Shown in pieces: positions 1 to 10,764 of a stretch of DNA of 64,000 bases; the first letter of the stretch is position 1; every line of letters starts with the position of its first letter. Below the pieces are notes generated by a model. It was not told where the DNA came from. It was given only the letters and a program-made list of their open reading frames with translations, and made no database searches. This DNA comes from Bemisia tabaci. Taxonomy: Eukaryota > Arthropoda > Insecta > Hemiptera > Aleyrodidae. Location of the stretch: positions 30,762,098 through 30,826,097 of the forward strand of contig NC_092796.1 of NCBI RefSeq assembly GCF_918797505.1, in the 5' to 3' direction. The position numbers and the translations under genes are program-made.

Positions 1-2189
1 GCGGCTGCTGTTTTTTTTTTTTTCATCACAGGGGTAATCACTCAACTCGTGTGAACGCTTTTTAATCACGGTCCATTGCCTGAGTCTCAACCGGCTTCAT
101 AGCGTGGTATTTCTGTGTGTGCGTTGGAAAAATCGCAAACATACACAACTTAATTTTCACAGGAAAATCATACCAATCTCTTTAGAGCATGTCTTAAATT
201 ACGGTGTTGCAAAGTCTCTCACGTAGGGAAACTTGGCCGTGATATGACTAAATTTTCAAATAGAGTAAGCAAATGCCTCTGCGACTAGAGTACGGACCTA
301 CATACGGGTAGTAGCAAATGGTGGAAAATATTGATGATAGATACTGAACTGCGATTTAATTTATAGTCATGAATACCAAATTTTGATAAACTTCACCGAA
401 TTTCGATGAATTTAATCGAAATTCAATTTCTATGACTGAAATAATCGATTACTAGAACCGGAAAAGTTGAGTGTTTGATATGAACCAAACTTGAGTATCT
501 ATTTGTGTTATCGCGAGTTTTTCCTTTGATTACGGTATCCATAGTTTTAAAGCAGAAAAGCTTTGCTTAGTAATGATTGGTCTGCGATTGTAGACGTTAA
601 ATGAGCTCTTGAGGCCAATCATGAACGAACGAAATGACGACAGAGTTTAAGACATGATAAGTAATTTTTAATTCCCAACTTCTTAAATGAATTCTGAACA
701 AACTTGGATGGATTATTTTGCCGAGAATGACACTTTTCTTAATGGAATCATTAATTTTTCCTTGAAAATACGAAGTTCTTCTGAGTTGAGTTTGTTAACA
801 TCGTGTTTCCCGAGAACCACGTGGGTGAACTAAAACCAGAGAACATTAGAGAGTGGCACACTCACTGCAATAGGCTCTCCTTATATTGTCTTTTATCGGA
901 AAAAGGAATGCAAGCAACTCTCAAGTTTACAAAATGTTCATTCGTGCAACGCATACAAATATTTACTCGGTAACGCAGGTTGGGCTATTGATTTTGCAAT
1001 TTCTGACGGAAAAGTTTACTGGTTTTTCCTCTGATTTCGGGTAAAAATCGGCGCAATTTTGAACAAAAATGGTCAGTTGCGCTTATCACGAAATCGTGTT
1101 TTGATGATTTGAGTCTATAAACTAGCGAAAGATAATAACATCGGACCAAACACTTTTCCACGTCCAACATAAAACAGGTAATGTTATTAAAATTCATTTT
1201 TGGATCCGAAAGCATATAATGAAGAACCCTTACAATACAAACAGCGTCTAAATTTCAATAAAAGGTAACGATCAAAATTTTAACAAACTCCTAATATTCA
1301 CGTTTGAAGATAATTTTGAGCCACATTCACTCGCGGAATTAATGAAAATAGAGAGAAGGCTCTGCCAGCTATTACTTAATTCATAAGGGGAAGTGGGCTG
1401 GATTGCATTAGGAGCGGATTTCAATTAACATGCGAAAACGCTCTGTGGATACCGGGCTTAATATATGCAACATCTTGCCAGCTACATGCAACGGCAAGAG
1501 AGCGCCGCGCTCCCCTGTCAGGGCAATGAAACCAAAGCGCCTTCAAATGAGTATGTATGCAACCGAGACAACTCTCGAGCAGGTTTAGTTGCATCCAGGC
1601 GCTAACATCGATATGACGCCTGTTGTCGCGTTGTTAGAGACTCTACGACTAGAGGAGGGTCCCCATATTACGTCTGTTGGCAAACGTACCATGACTGAAG
1701 GTTTTGAGTGTGTGTTGCATTGATTCACAGTTATGTATTTTTCTTTGAAGCAAGAAATTACCATTTATGTCGGAAAATATTGATTCTTGGACAGGACTTA
1801 ATGTTATCTTGCCCCCCCTTCTGGAGCTCATGTGGAAATCAAGAGACGACATTACGTTATACTGATTAAGTGACTACGTCATTTGGAATTGATACATTCG
1901 CTGGTTCAGTTGTTAGCAAAAGCATAACTTCAATCTCTGGCAAATGCAACTCTCTGACTGGCTGTTTTAATTTTACTAAAACTAATCAAAATTCAAACGG
2001 GTCGATTAGATTCCGATTATTTATCGCAATACATCAAATGAAGAAGCCACCAAATCAGTAAATTCCCTATATGAACTTATGTTTACCCACTATCGTCTCC
2101 ACGTGAAACCACCTCTGCACCGCGTTCCGAAGCTAAGTGCAGTCTTCCCTTCACACCCCTAGTCCAAGTAACAAGCCCGAAAGCATTAC
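1..2189. other. Intergenic, no gene recognised
   Basis: AT-rich sequence with only short chance open frames (the longest is 76 codons) in which I recognise no protein family. A T-run lies at 12-23. No strong inverted repeat or RNA gene was seen. An exon of a gene extending beyond the window cannot be excluded. Confidence 0.5.
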
Positions 2190-2440
2190 TGCCGTGCTAA
2201 GGAAGAACGCTGTATGAAAATTCGAGAGTTGCCGAATTTCATTCGATAAAATGTTCATTTTTGAGGAAAATTATGAATATTTTCCCTCAAAATTTTCAGA
2301 CGTTTTAGATCAAATCACAAACAAAATTATCCGAGAAATTGGTAGACATACGTTCAAAAATTTTCCTGAAAATTAGCGAATTGCGAGGGGAAATTTGACA
2401 ACGCCTGATGGCTCATACGGCGTTTTTCCTTAACACGGCA
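2190..2440. mobile_element. MITE family B, copy 1
   Basis: A 251-bp non-autonomous inverted-repeat element. It begins TGCCGTGCTAAGGAAGAACG and ends with the inverted counterpart ..CCTTAACACGGCA. The inner arms carry GAGAGTTGCC and its partner GACAACGCC. Four further copies lie at 8662-9208, 17556-17803, 45518-45777 and 62813-63495, with fragments near 3600-3655 and 17262-17307. It has no coding capacity. No convincing target-site duplication is visible, so the superfamily is unassigned. Confidence 0.75.
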
Positions 2441-2479
2441 GATTAAACCGTCGAGGGATTAGGATTCATCGCTAACTCT

Positions 2480-2930
2480 TTTACCGACACACGTTCGCGT
2501 TGATGATGGCCGGCGGCTGACGCTGTGCGAATGCAAGGTTGTCAGGTCTTGCGATAAAATTCATATTTTACATGGGTTTAAACGGGGGAAAAGTGCTGGA
2601 TTTCGGCTCTGACCGGCAACAATGCGCGAGCGCGAATAAAGTGCGGACCGGAACGTCCGAAATCGAGTTCAGGTGCGCGACTTGGGACCGAGTAAGTTCT
2701 AAGCTCCGAGCTCGGAATGACGTGGGAGGGGGGGGGGGGGTTGCATCTCATCGTCGTGTCACCGCTGATCCCAGATGTTTACCCACCCGACGATACCCGG
2801 TCCGGAGACACTCTGAACCCCCCTCTTCCTCTTCGCCCTGTTTGCACCCGCAGGGCCCTCGAATTTAGAGGAGCGATCGTTCTTCGCAACGCAACGTGCT
2901 GCACGCGTTGTCACTCGAACGAAAGGGTAT
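2480..2930. other. GC-richer patch with poly-G run
   Basis: This stretch is richer in G, C and CpG than its surroundings and contains a run of about ten G near 2729-2740. Three overlapping short open frames occur on both strands, as expected when stop codons are rare. I recognise no protein, so I do not call a gene. Confidence 0.35.
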
Positions 2931-3265
2931 GGATTCGATCGACATGAATCAATCAAAAAATAAAAACGCGAATCGATCGTCGTCACTCGATCGACAAATA
3001 TGATAGCCAAGTTCGATTGTCGTGATTCGATCGATTCACGGTTTTGTCGATCAGTTTTGGAAATTCTCGATTAATATATGGCTTTGTCGATCGACTCAGA
3101 GCTTTATCGATGGCTTTGTCGATCATATCACGGGCTTGTTGATCAATTCACAAATCTGTCGATCAAATCACGAATTTGTCCAACGATTCACGGGTTCGTC
3201 GATCCATTCCTGGAATTGTCAATCGACTCACGGTAGTCGATCGAATCGGTGTCGGTTGAATCACG
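2925..3265. repeat. Degenerate TCGATCG satellite, locus 1
   Basis: Degenerate tandem repeats with a period near 28-31 bp, each built around GTCGATC followed by a variant of ATTCACGG. The first units (2930-3000) match the satellite at 23690-24165, including the phrase ATTCGATCGACATGAATC. The 95-codon open frame across it is a by-product of the repeat. Confidence 0.7.
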
Positions 3266-3370
3266 TCGATCGGTCATCGGGAATTTTCAAGCATTTTACA
3301 TTAAATTGATGGCTTAAATACTTGAGGACAAATATTCACAAGTTTCCCAGTACTTATTTGGACATATTTG

Positions 3371-3571
3371 TGTCAAACGGAACTAAGCGCCATCGGGGGA
3401 GGAAGGTAGAGGGGGGCTTGGATTGGAGGCAGGACCAGGCGTCGGGCTCATTCCGTCCTACACTCGCAATGCTTTTCCATGGCGCTTAGTTCCGTTTGAC
3501 AGAACGCGATATCCGGCATTCTAAATTCCTCAAAAGGAACTCAATTTGGCGCTTAGTTCCGTTTGGCAGAA
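3371..3571. mobile_element. Fold-back element with AACGGAACTAAGCGCCA ends
   Basis: The ends at 3371-3393 and 3479-3501 are inverted copies of a 22-23-bp sequence containing AACGGAACTAAGCGCCA. They enclose about 85 bp of GC-rich DNA. A third copy, in the orientation of the right end, lies at 3549-3571 and is followed by AATACGTCCG. A related end lies at 63863-63899. This fits a small inverted-repeat element with an extra terminus from a second copy. The transposon class is unknown. Confidence 0.6.
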
Positions 3572-4271
3572 ATACGTCCGTTTTTTAGTGAAAGAAATAC
3601 GGCAACGTCTTGAGACGCATACGACGTTCTTCCTTTTAGCACGGCCGGCAGCATGGCCAATGTAAACACTTTTCAGACATCATTCGATTTAATATCGTGT
3701 GGGGCTCCGATCAATCTAAACAGCTAGAGATCAACTTTCCGATGCACCCAACACACGACTCATCCTGAGAGTCCTCATCTCCTCGAAGACGAAAGTTCAT
3801 CAGTCAACTTTTCTCCTCATGAAGGAATTGAAGCGAGATAAGGTTTCCGTGAAATTATCCGTGAAAATATCGGGAGAAGCGAGAACGAGACTCAGATGAG
3901 GCTTATGTAAATCAAGGCAATCCAGACCTTGCGGGACTTTCGCTCCCCTTGCCTCCGCTTTGTGCCGAGCTTAGCTCCACTTAAATATTTATTTCGATTA
4001 AACAGCTCATATTATTCGTTTGAAAATGTAAATAAACTTGTGAGGGAGGCCCGAGAAGCCATGTCGACCGGCGGCGTTGCGGTTTTGCGAGGGAAAATAT
4101 GAGTATCCTCATATACAGGGTGTCCGAAATTCAATGGGCTATACTATTGGAATTTCTTATTGATATAGCAAAACCAGACAATTTTGTTTTATGAAAGTGT
4201 CTTTGACATTTTTTCATTTTTATTGTTAGAGTCAGGGTCGAATTTAAGGAGGGCAACACGGGCTCACGGCG

Positions 4272-4504
4272 CACAGTGGATCGAGGCAATGGAAGAGGTC
4301 GGACAAAATTTGAAAATTTTAAAAACTTATAACTCCGTGAAATCTAAACTTAGAGATTTTAAAAATGGTTCCATTGGTTTCCTCGTGAAATTTCCTTCCA
4401 GAAACGCCCCTCAAAATTTTATTTGTGACAAATTAAACAACAAAATTTGCAGTTTTAGCCAAAAATTTCATGTCTGCTCTCTCTACTTGACTAAATCCAC
4501 TGTG
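4272..4504. mobile_element. MITE family A, copy 1
   Basis: A 233-bp inverted-repeat element. It begins CACAGTGGATCGAGGCAA, followed by GAGGTCGGACAAAATTT, and ends with the inverted equivalents CTACTTGACTAAATCCACTGTG. Copies of almost identical size lie at 8194-8427 and 16895-17128. Shared internal phrases include CTTATAACTCCG and AAAATTTGCAGTTTT. It has no transposase and must depend on an element elsewhere. Confidence 0.8.
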
Positions 4505-5238
4505 CGGCGGATAAATTTTCTTGCGGAGCTAAATATGGCAACACAGTGACAGGTTTTAAAAGTGATGACTTTTTTTTCGTCTTAATAAAGGTCTGAACTT
4601 TCGGAATTGGCGGCAAAATTGTGAGTTTAGCTCTAGTTAGGGTCAAGCAAATGTGTGGATTATTAATTTCCATAAATGGTCCAAATTTTGGTGAAGATTG
4701 TATTTTGGAAGTTATTTTTCGTATTTTCATATTTTGTGGTTTCAAACGTCTACGCTTCCACTTAAAGAAAGTGATTTGAAAGAAAATTTTTACGATAAAA
4801 AAACTGTCACCTTAATAATTTTCAACGTGAAGATCTTGCCTACCACTTTTTGATGAAAGTGTATACTTCTGCGACCACAAAAAATGAGGAGTGCCCCAAG
4901 AAAATTACTTTGGAAATCAAATATTCATCAACATTTCGTCGTATTCCGCATTTCAATTTTGCCAAATTTCCATTCACAAATTACATTTTTATCAGGAAAT
5001 ACTGGTCATTTCTAACTGAAAATTTCACTGATTTTTCCCTTGATTTCATGCAATTTCAGGAAAATTTTAAACAGAAATTGCACAAGTACATTCTTGTACG
5101 AAAATTGATTGTTTGAGTCAATATCACCTTGCAACGAAGTTACATTCTTTCGTCCGGACAACGTTGATTTGACGCCTTGAAAAATATTTGTAAGCTGCAA
5201 ATTGCAAGAAAAATCTAAAATTTTCAGAGGGTTCTGGT

Positions 5239-6124
5239 CAGGGCCGGATTAAGGGGGTGGCCACATGGGCCGAGGCCCATGGCGGCAAATCTATAGGGGG
5301 CGGCAAATTTTGCAATTTTTTTAAATTTAGGTATAAAAAAAATTCGGATTTGGAAAAAAACATTACAAACGAGAAAAGGCGACAAAATCTCTAATTTTCT
5401 GAGAGAATAGTAATTTCTACTTTTGTCGTCTTTCAATGGTACAAGAGACAGCACCTTTAATTAGTCGAGTTAAGAGAGAAACCAAACACGCAATTCGGCC
5501 TGGAACGGCCCGACTCACGTAGAGAGAAATGATGAGGACTTGAGATGAAAAGGAGAAGCCCTCGGCGCGGCGATCGGTACAACACATATTAGCGCCTACA
5601 AGACTGCACGAATACTTCACGCGTTGCATCAAACACAGTGCGGTCATTGCGGACAGCGTGAAACGGATAGCGCCTACAAGAATGCATGAATACCTCACGC
5701 ATTGCGGCCAACACAGTGCGATCAGCGTGAGACGCATAGCGCCTACAAGACTGCGGGAATACTTCACGCATTGCATCAAGCACAGTGCGGTCTGCGAGGC
5801 GCGGCGGCGGAAGTTAAAATCATTAATCCACATTTACGTGTGTTCTTTCATAAGTTTTTCGTTCATTTCTTATGAATGGAAGGCCTTGTCCATTAGAGAT
5901 AGGTTTACGAAACTTGACTTTCGCGCAAAGTTCCGTGAACTTTTGCTAGTAGTGTTGACAGGGCTTTCCCAAAAAATGTTTTCAACACCAGTAAACGCGT
6001 CTTGTCCACCCCTCCCCCGCTGGCACGTTCATTTGATGGTTTTCATTGATGTTTCAAAACGAATGCGAAGGGGGCGGCAAAATACTAGCGGCCCATGGGC
6101 GGTAAGTAGGTAAAGCCGGCCCTG
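5239..6124. mobile_element. Non-autonomous hAT-like element with 8-bp target duplication
   Basis: An 886-bp element bounded by CAGGGCCGGATT on the left and AAAGCCGGCCCTG on the right, which are inverted termini. The arms continue with a shared GCCCATGG and GGCGGCAAA. It is flanked on both sides by an identical 8-bp direct repeat, GTTCTGGT (5231-5238 and 6125-6132). Eight-base target duplications with CAGGG..CCCTG-type ends are typical of the hAT superfamily. A 151-codon open frame inside (5658-6113) resembles no transposase and overlaps an internal tandem repeat. Confidence 0.85.
5590..5800. repeat. Threefold tandem repeat inside the hAT-like element
   Basis: Three tandem units begin at 5590, 5668 and 5737, each with TAGCGCCTACAAG. 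They continue through GAATAC..CACGC.TTGC to ACACAGTGCG. Unit lengths are about 78, 69 and 64 bp. Internal tandem repeats of this kind are common in non-autonomous DNA transposons and may be binding sites, but that is inference. Confidence 0.8.
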
Positions 6125-6688
6125 GTTCTGGTGCCGAAAAAAGCAATTTTCAGAAACTCTCACAGACTCTCGAAAAAGTCTGATTTTTACCCAAAAAAAT
6201 CGATTCCCTAAGTATGGCGCCTTGATTTCCGAGCACCCTGTATTTGAAACCCGGAGGAAAAGGAGCATTGTAAGCGGAGGGGTCCTGAGCTGATGCTAAC
6301 GAATGGCTTAGGGGAGCCGGGCTTCGGATTCGGCTCCGGTGCTGCTTGACGCCGAGTGACAATTTGCGCTGTTACTCACAAGTTTACACAGCGAGAATTT
6401 ATTTCGAGCGCACCCACTCCTATCCAGCGCCGTGACCCATATCGTCCATTCCTGATCCGTCCCAGGAACCTTCAATCACGTCCATTTCAAAGGATTTTCC
6501 TCCGTCTTGACTTATAGGGACAATGTTTGATCGCCCTTTTCATCGACGAGATGGGTCAGTTGTATTGCCGTTTACGACTGCCGCAGAGATACAACATTCC
6601 CCCCCCCCCCCCCCCCCAGCTTTTCGCTCATTCCATGCCGAAATTTTCATTCTAATAGATCGTATTCGATACATCAAACAGGTGAGAT

Positions 6689-6834
6689 TATATGGACCAC
6701 ATTTTGCAATAAGGAACCACAATTTCTGGCTCATTATAGAAACAACATACATGCCATCGGTTTCCCTATGCAGAAAGGTGTTTTTACAGAAGAGCCAGAG
6801 ATAGTGGTTCCTTATTGCAAAATGTTATCCATAT
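6689..6834. mobile_element. MITE family H, copy 1
   Basis: A roughly 145-bp fold-back. The left arm ATATGGACCACATTTTGC continues into AATAAGGAACCAC, and the right arm is its complement (GTGGTTCCTTATTGCAAAAT). The loop contains CATGCCATCGGTTTCCCTA. Related copies lie at 29797-29942, 48950-49214 and 56297-56440, with a tandem array at 9220-9745. It is non-coding. Confidence 0.8.
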
Positions 6835-7430
6835 CGATATCGATTGGTTCAACATGTAAACGTAGCCTCAAAAGTCAATTTATAGAAATCCGATGGAACG
6901 GGTCTTTTGTGATATATTTTTTAATCATTTGAGTACCAAATGCCAATGAAAAGTGTAATTGTTAAAAATTTTCTCAATTTTAGGTTTTCCAACTGAAATC
7001 CTAAAATTTTGGTTTGAGGTTATGTTCTATTGTTTTGAACCAAACGATACCACTATCGAATATGGTCTATTTTATAAGTGAAATGGAGCATTTGCACGCA
7101 AAATTTGTATGGCTTCATCTGAGAGTGTTCAATGAGCTGCTTTCTTAGTATTTTTCCCATTTTTTTAAATGGGAATCATACAAAAATAGATTTAAAACAC
7201 CTGAGAGAGCCACCTTAACAAATTGAGATAACGCACCTATTATCGACGCATCTTTTAATCCATGCGAGAGATCAGAAGGAACATGAATTTATTTTTGAAA
7301 ATTTTCGTTCTATGTAACTTGTCTGCAGACTGACGTCATCTTTTCGTAAATAAATAAGTTTGCTATCAATAATTTACCGTTTCCCTTCACAGGTCAACTG
7401 GAATTGAAGCGCTGGTTGCAGAAAGAGCAG
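6835..7430. other. No gene recognised
   Basis: AT-rich sequence with no long open frame and no clear repeat. I see nothing that supports a feature here. Confidence 0.4.
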
Positions 7431-7433
7431 TTC

Positions 7434-7630
7434 TTGGTTGCAGTGTTTCAAAATCTCCACTGACTTTTCATCCATTATGACTGAAGCAAAATGCATGCAA
7501 TTTGTTCTAACTTTTACTGAATATCCTTCATGATTTTACAGTGGTGAAAACGTAAAATTTCAGAAAGTTCGCCGAATAGCTTTCTCTCTAAATAAAAATC
7601 AGGACGGGAGATTCTGAAACACCGCAATCG
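7434..7630. mobile_element. Diverged MITE family G, copy 5
   Basis: Inverted arms GTGTTTCAAAATCTCC and GGGAGATTCTGAAACAC enclose an AT-rich centre. The right arm resembles the end region of the family G copy near 43330-43390 (AAGATTCTGAAACACCGCAA). This is an old or partial copy, and the assignment rests on the arms alone. Confidence 0.5.
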
Positions 7631-7660
7631 AGAAATGCCCTTTCTACACGCCATTTTCAA

Positions 7661-7857
7661 ACTTTTTTTTAAAACTAATTTAAATAGCCCACAAATGCTA
7701 ATACTGCGCTTTTAGTCCCCCTCCGTCCTTACTGAATAACCAGTCCCCAGCAACCATTGTTTGAGACCATCTAACTCGGGTCGCCTGGCCGGGACTCGAA
7801 AACGGGACCTTCCGATCATAGAGTTAGCGCTACAACCACTACACCATAGGAGGCCGA
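7661..7857 (-). mobile_element. tRNA-derived SINE, copy 1
   Basis: Read on the minus strand, the element starts GTCGGCCTCCTATGGTGTAG. This contains an A-box-like TGGTGTAGTGG, with a B-box-like GGTCCCGTTTTCGAGTCC about 35 bases later. The non-tRNA body contains GATGGTCTCAAACAATGG and GGACTGGTT and ends near an A-rich tail at 7661-7680. A plus-strand copy at 28828-29060 shares head, spacing and body. The head cannot fold a proper acceptor stem, so it is not a functional tRNA gene. Confidence 0.75.
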
Positions 7858-8193
7858 CTTGCTGATTTCAGAGAGAGGGAGGCCGAGGCAAAATAATCGC
7901 ACTCCTTAAATCCGCGGAGTAGAGAATCAAGTTTCAAAATAAAAAATTTTAAAAAAAAGAGAGAGAGAAAGTCTACAGGGGTAGTTTGGCTTCCGTGCAA
8001 ACGAGATTAGAAGCGCATCCGCTCTAAATGCAAACCCTTTTTTTCAACCCCTCGCAAAGTTGCGGACGGGTTAAAATCGTGATTTATGCATCGGTTTTCA
8101 GATTCGCTTTACTTTTTCGCGCGAATATATTCGCCGAATATATCATACATGGAGTCAGCGTAATAGAAACTCATTCTTCCCGCTCCCGCGCCG

Positions 8194-8427
8194 CACAGTG
8201 GATCGAGTCAATAGGAAAGATCGGACAAAATTTGGAAACTTCAAACGCTTATAACTCCGCTTATACAAAACTTTGAGGCTCCAAAAGTGATTTTATTGGT
8301 TTTCTCGTAGAATTTCCTTCTTAAAGCACCCCGTGAAACTTAAAATATGACGAAATAAACGATCAAAATTTGCAGTTTTGGTCAAAAATTTGATGTCCGA
8401 CCTCTCTAATTGACTCGATCCACTGTG
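8194..8427. mobile_element. MITE family A, copy 2
   Basis: A 234-bp inverted-repeat element, from CACAGTGGATCGAGTCAATA to ATTGACTCGATCCACTGTG. It lies in the same orientation as copy 1 and shares GCTTATAACTCCGC and CAAAATTTGCAGTTTTGG. It is the best preserved of the three copies at its ends. Confidence 0.85.
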
Positions 8428-8661
8428 CGCCGCGCCGCGTGCAATGAATGAGGGGAGTGATAAATTTTTCACCGTAAATCTTGGCCGCACTCGAGGACGA
8501 GGGAGGATCCCGGATCCCGAATCCCAAATCCCGGATCGTGGACCGAGTTTTAAATCCGCCCGTCGACTTTGCCAAATTTCGGGGGTCGGGTTGTCCCGGA
8601 AAAAATGGACCCAAATAGGTTTAGACACAAACAAAATTTTGAAAGGAGCAAAGGACTACGC

Positions 8662-9208
8662 TGCCGTGCTGAGGAGGAACGCCGTAAGAGCCTTCAGACG
8701 CAGGGTGGCAAAATTTCATGAAAAATAAAATCTCGAAATTTCAGGTGAAATATTTCAGAAATTTATGAAATTTCAGAACTTCATGAAAGATATTGAAAAA
8801 TACCTGTTCCTTTTCATGCTTTGCAAAAAGTAAAAATTGTGTCTTTCTTCTATTTTTGTGTGTTTGAGTGCGGATTGCATACTCTACCCCTGAAAAAGAT
8901 GAAATATTTCACAGCCTCGTGAAATTTCATGAAATATTTCACTGGAATTTCCAATTTTTCATTTCTTTCTTACGTTTCATGCCACCCTGTTCAAACGTTG
9001 CCGAGTTTCCTTAGATAAAAACCGAATTTGCTGGGAAAATTGTGAATATTTTCCCCAAAATTTTCAGGCTATTTTGTACGCAATTTAATCTGAAATATAG
9101 GAAGATTTTAAAGAAAAATTTTCGTGAATTTTGTCAAAAATACATGGTTTATCAGGGGAAATTTGGCAACTCTCGAATGTTCATGCGGCGTTCTTCCATA
9201 GCACGGCA
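8662..9208. mobile_element. MITE family B, copy 2, interrupted
   Basis: The left terminus TGCCGTGCTGAGGAGGAACG and the right terminus GTTCTTCCATAGCACGGCA are those of family B, but the element is about 550 bp long. The excess is the hAT-like insertion at 8701-8989. Removing that insertion and one copy of its target duplication leaves an element close to the usual 250 bp. Confidence 0.8.
8701..8989. mobile_element. hAT-like MITE nested in family B copy 2
   Basis: A 289-bp element with inverted ends CAGGGTGGCAAAATTTCATG and CGTTTCATGCCACCCTG. It is flanked by near-identical 8-bp direct repeats, TTCAGACG (8693-8700) and TTCAAACG (8990-8997). The interior is built of ATTTCATGAAA-like palindromic repeats. 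Eight-base duplications and CAGGG ends point to hAT. One mismatch in the duplication suggests some age. Confidence 0.8.
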
Positions 9209-9219
9209 ATGCGCTGATC

Positions 9220-9745
9220 AGCTCGCGAGGAGCTTTATTAAATTGAAGGGGTTTATGGACTGCCCTTTGCATTTTGGAAGTAAAATATCTGACTTGGTTC
9301 AAAAACGACGTGTGTGCCATCAGTTACCCTATGCACACGAGTGTTTTAATGCATGAACTAGAAATTTTAGTTCCTAATTGTAAAATGCAATCCATGTAGC
9401 TCGTCGTCCCCCGGGGGACTTTTTTAAATTGAACGGGTTATATGGACTGCACTTTGCAATTTGAAACTACAATATCTGGATTGGTTTAAAAACGACGTAC
9501 ATGCTATCAGTTTCCTTATGAACATGAGTGCTTATAGGAATGGGCAAGAAATCCTAATTGCAAACTCTGGTGTATGTAGCTCGAGGGGGAGCTTCATTGA
9601 ATTGAACGGGTTATATGGACTGTAATTTGCGAATTGAAACTGCAATATCTAGCAGTAGTTCCTCTGTGTACATGAGTGCTTTTACGGATGGACTAAAAAT
9701 TGGAGGTCCTAATCAAATATATTCCATATTATTATAAATAAAGGC
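9220..9745. repeat. Tandem triplication of a family H-related element
   Basis: Three head-to-tail units of about 180 bp start near 9221, 9399 and 9579, each at an AGCTCG phrase. Each unit has a G/C-rich start, then AAATTGAA.GGGTT and TATGGACTG, then a fold-back resembling family H with TTTGCA, CATCAGTT and a TTCCTAATTG-type right arm. MITEs are usually dispersed, so tandem amplification is uncommon. The third unit is eroded at its right end. Confidence 0.7.
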
Positions 9746-9869
9746 AAAATAAGAGCAGCATAGCGTGTAATACTGGAATATAGTTACCTGAGGGTCGATT
9801 GTTATAGAATGATACTGATCGATACATCCCTATCTTCAACGCTTTTTATCGATCAAGGTCGTTCGATCA

Positions 9870-10028
9870 GTGTCGTGACGTGCTTTGCGATATATCGATT
9901 GATCGCCCATTTAAACCTATGGAAAAGTATCGATAAACAGGGTGTTTGCGGCGAATACCTTAATAATCGATTATTTACCACAGCTTCAAATTGGGAAATA
10001 TCGATAGATCGCAAGCACGTCACGCCAC
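9870..10028. mobile_element. MITE family C, copy 1
   Basis: A roughly 158-bp fold-back. The left end is GTGACGTGCTTTGCGATATA followed by TCGATTGATC, and the right end is its partner (TCGATAGATCGCAAGCACGT, then CACGCCACT). The centre has AAACCTATGGAAAAGTATCG and a pair of ACCTTAATAATCGAT / CGATAAACAGGGTGT segments. Other copies lie at 13305, 48541, 50222, 51822 and 52871, with a partial one at 15131. Confidence 0.8.
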
Positions 10029-10029
10029 T

Positions 10030-10730
10030 GCGTTCGATGTCGATTCAATAATCGAGCCGTAGGCCACTTACCATCTGTACATGGACGGCATTGATTCGAA
10101 TGAAGTTGAAACTGAGACTTACCTGAAACAGAAAAGTTAAATGAAAAAATTAAATTTCGTACCTTAAAATAAAACAGAAACCATATTTTTCAATCTTATG
10201 AACACGAGTTGTACCATTATATAACATCGGAGTGAAAACTTGGTATTTGAACACTTGAACAGATCTTATTGTTTTTTGCTGATCTATAAACTGAAATCAT
10301 CGTAATATGATTCTGTGACAAGCGTAATTGACCCAATTGGCGAGTGTTGATAAGTTTAAAAAGACAAATACCAGGAAAGAAATGGATTGCTGATTTAACA
10401 ATTAAATGTTTAAAAAATACGTCCGACATGGTTCAAAAGTACATTTTACAATAGTGAAAGCGAATTTAACCGCGGGGGTGGTTGAAGTAGCATTTTTTTA
10501 CTGTATGTTTTTTACAGTCTGGACAGTTCTTTTAACTACAAAATTCTTGAATCCGCAAATTCATTTTTTTCCATATATTTATCCTTCCACTTTTAAAAAA
10601 CGATGTGCGTCTTTCTGCATAGAATGTGAAAGGTAAAGAAGCATGCATTGGAGAGCTTCTAAGTTCCCATGGGAACTCAAACCGTAAACGCAGCGGCGCT
10701 TCCAGAATTTCCGTAAGCTGCGTATTTGAC

Positions 10731-10764
<34 letters not shown>

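Larger units (their letters stand above)
4116..6243. mobile_element. Possible composite element with ACAGGGTG ends
   Basis: The left end reads ACAGGGTGTCCGAAATTCAA. The right end, read inverted, is ACAGGGTGCTCGGAAATCAA. The span would be about 2.1 kb and includes a family A MITE and a hAT-like element. The match is limited to the outermost 20 or so bases, so the two ends may instead belong to different insertions. Confidence 0.35.

Noticed and set aside
5658..6113. 151-codon open frame inside the hAT-like element
   Set aside because: The first part is the internal tandem repeat and nothing resembles a hAT transposase.
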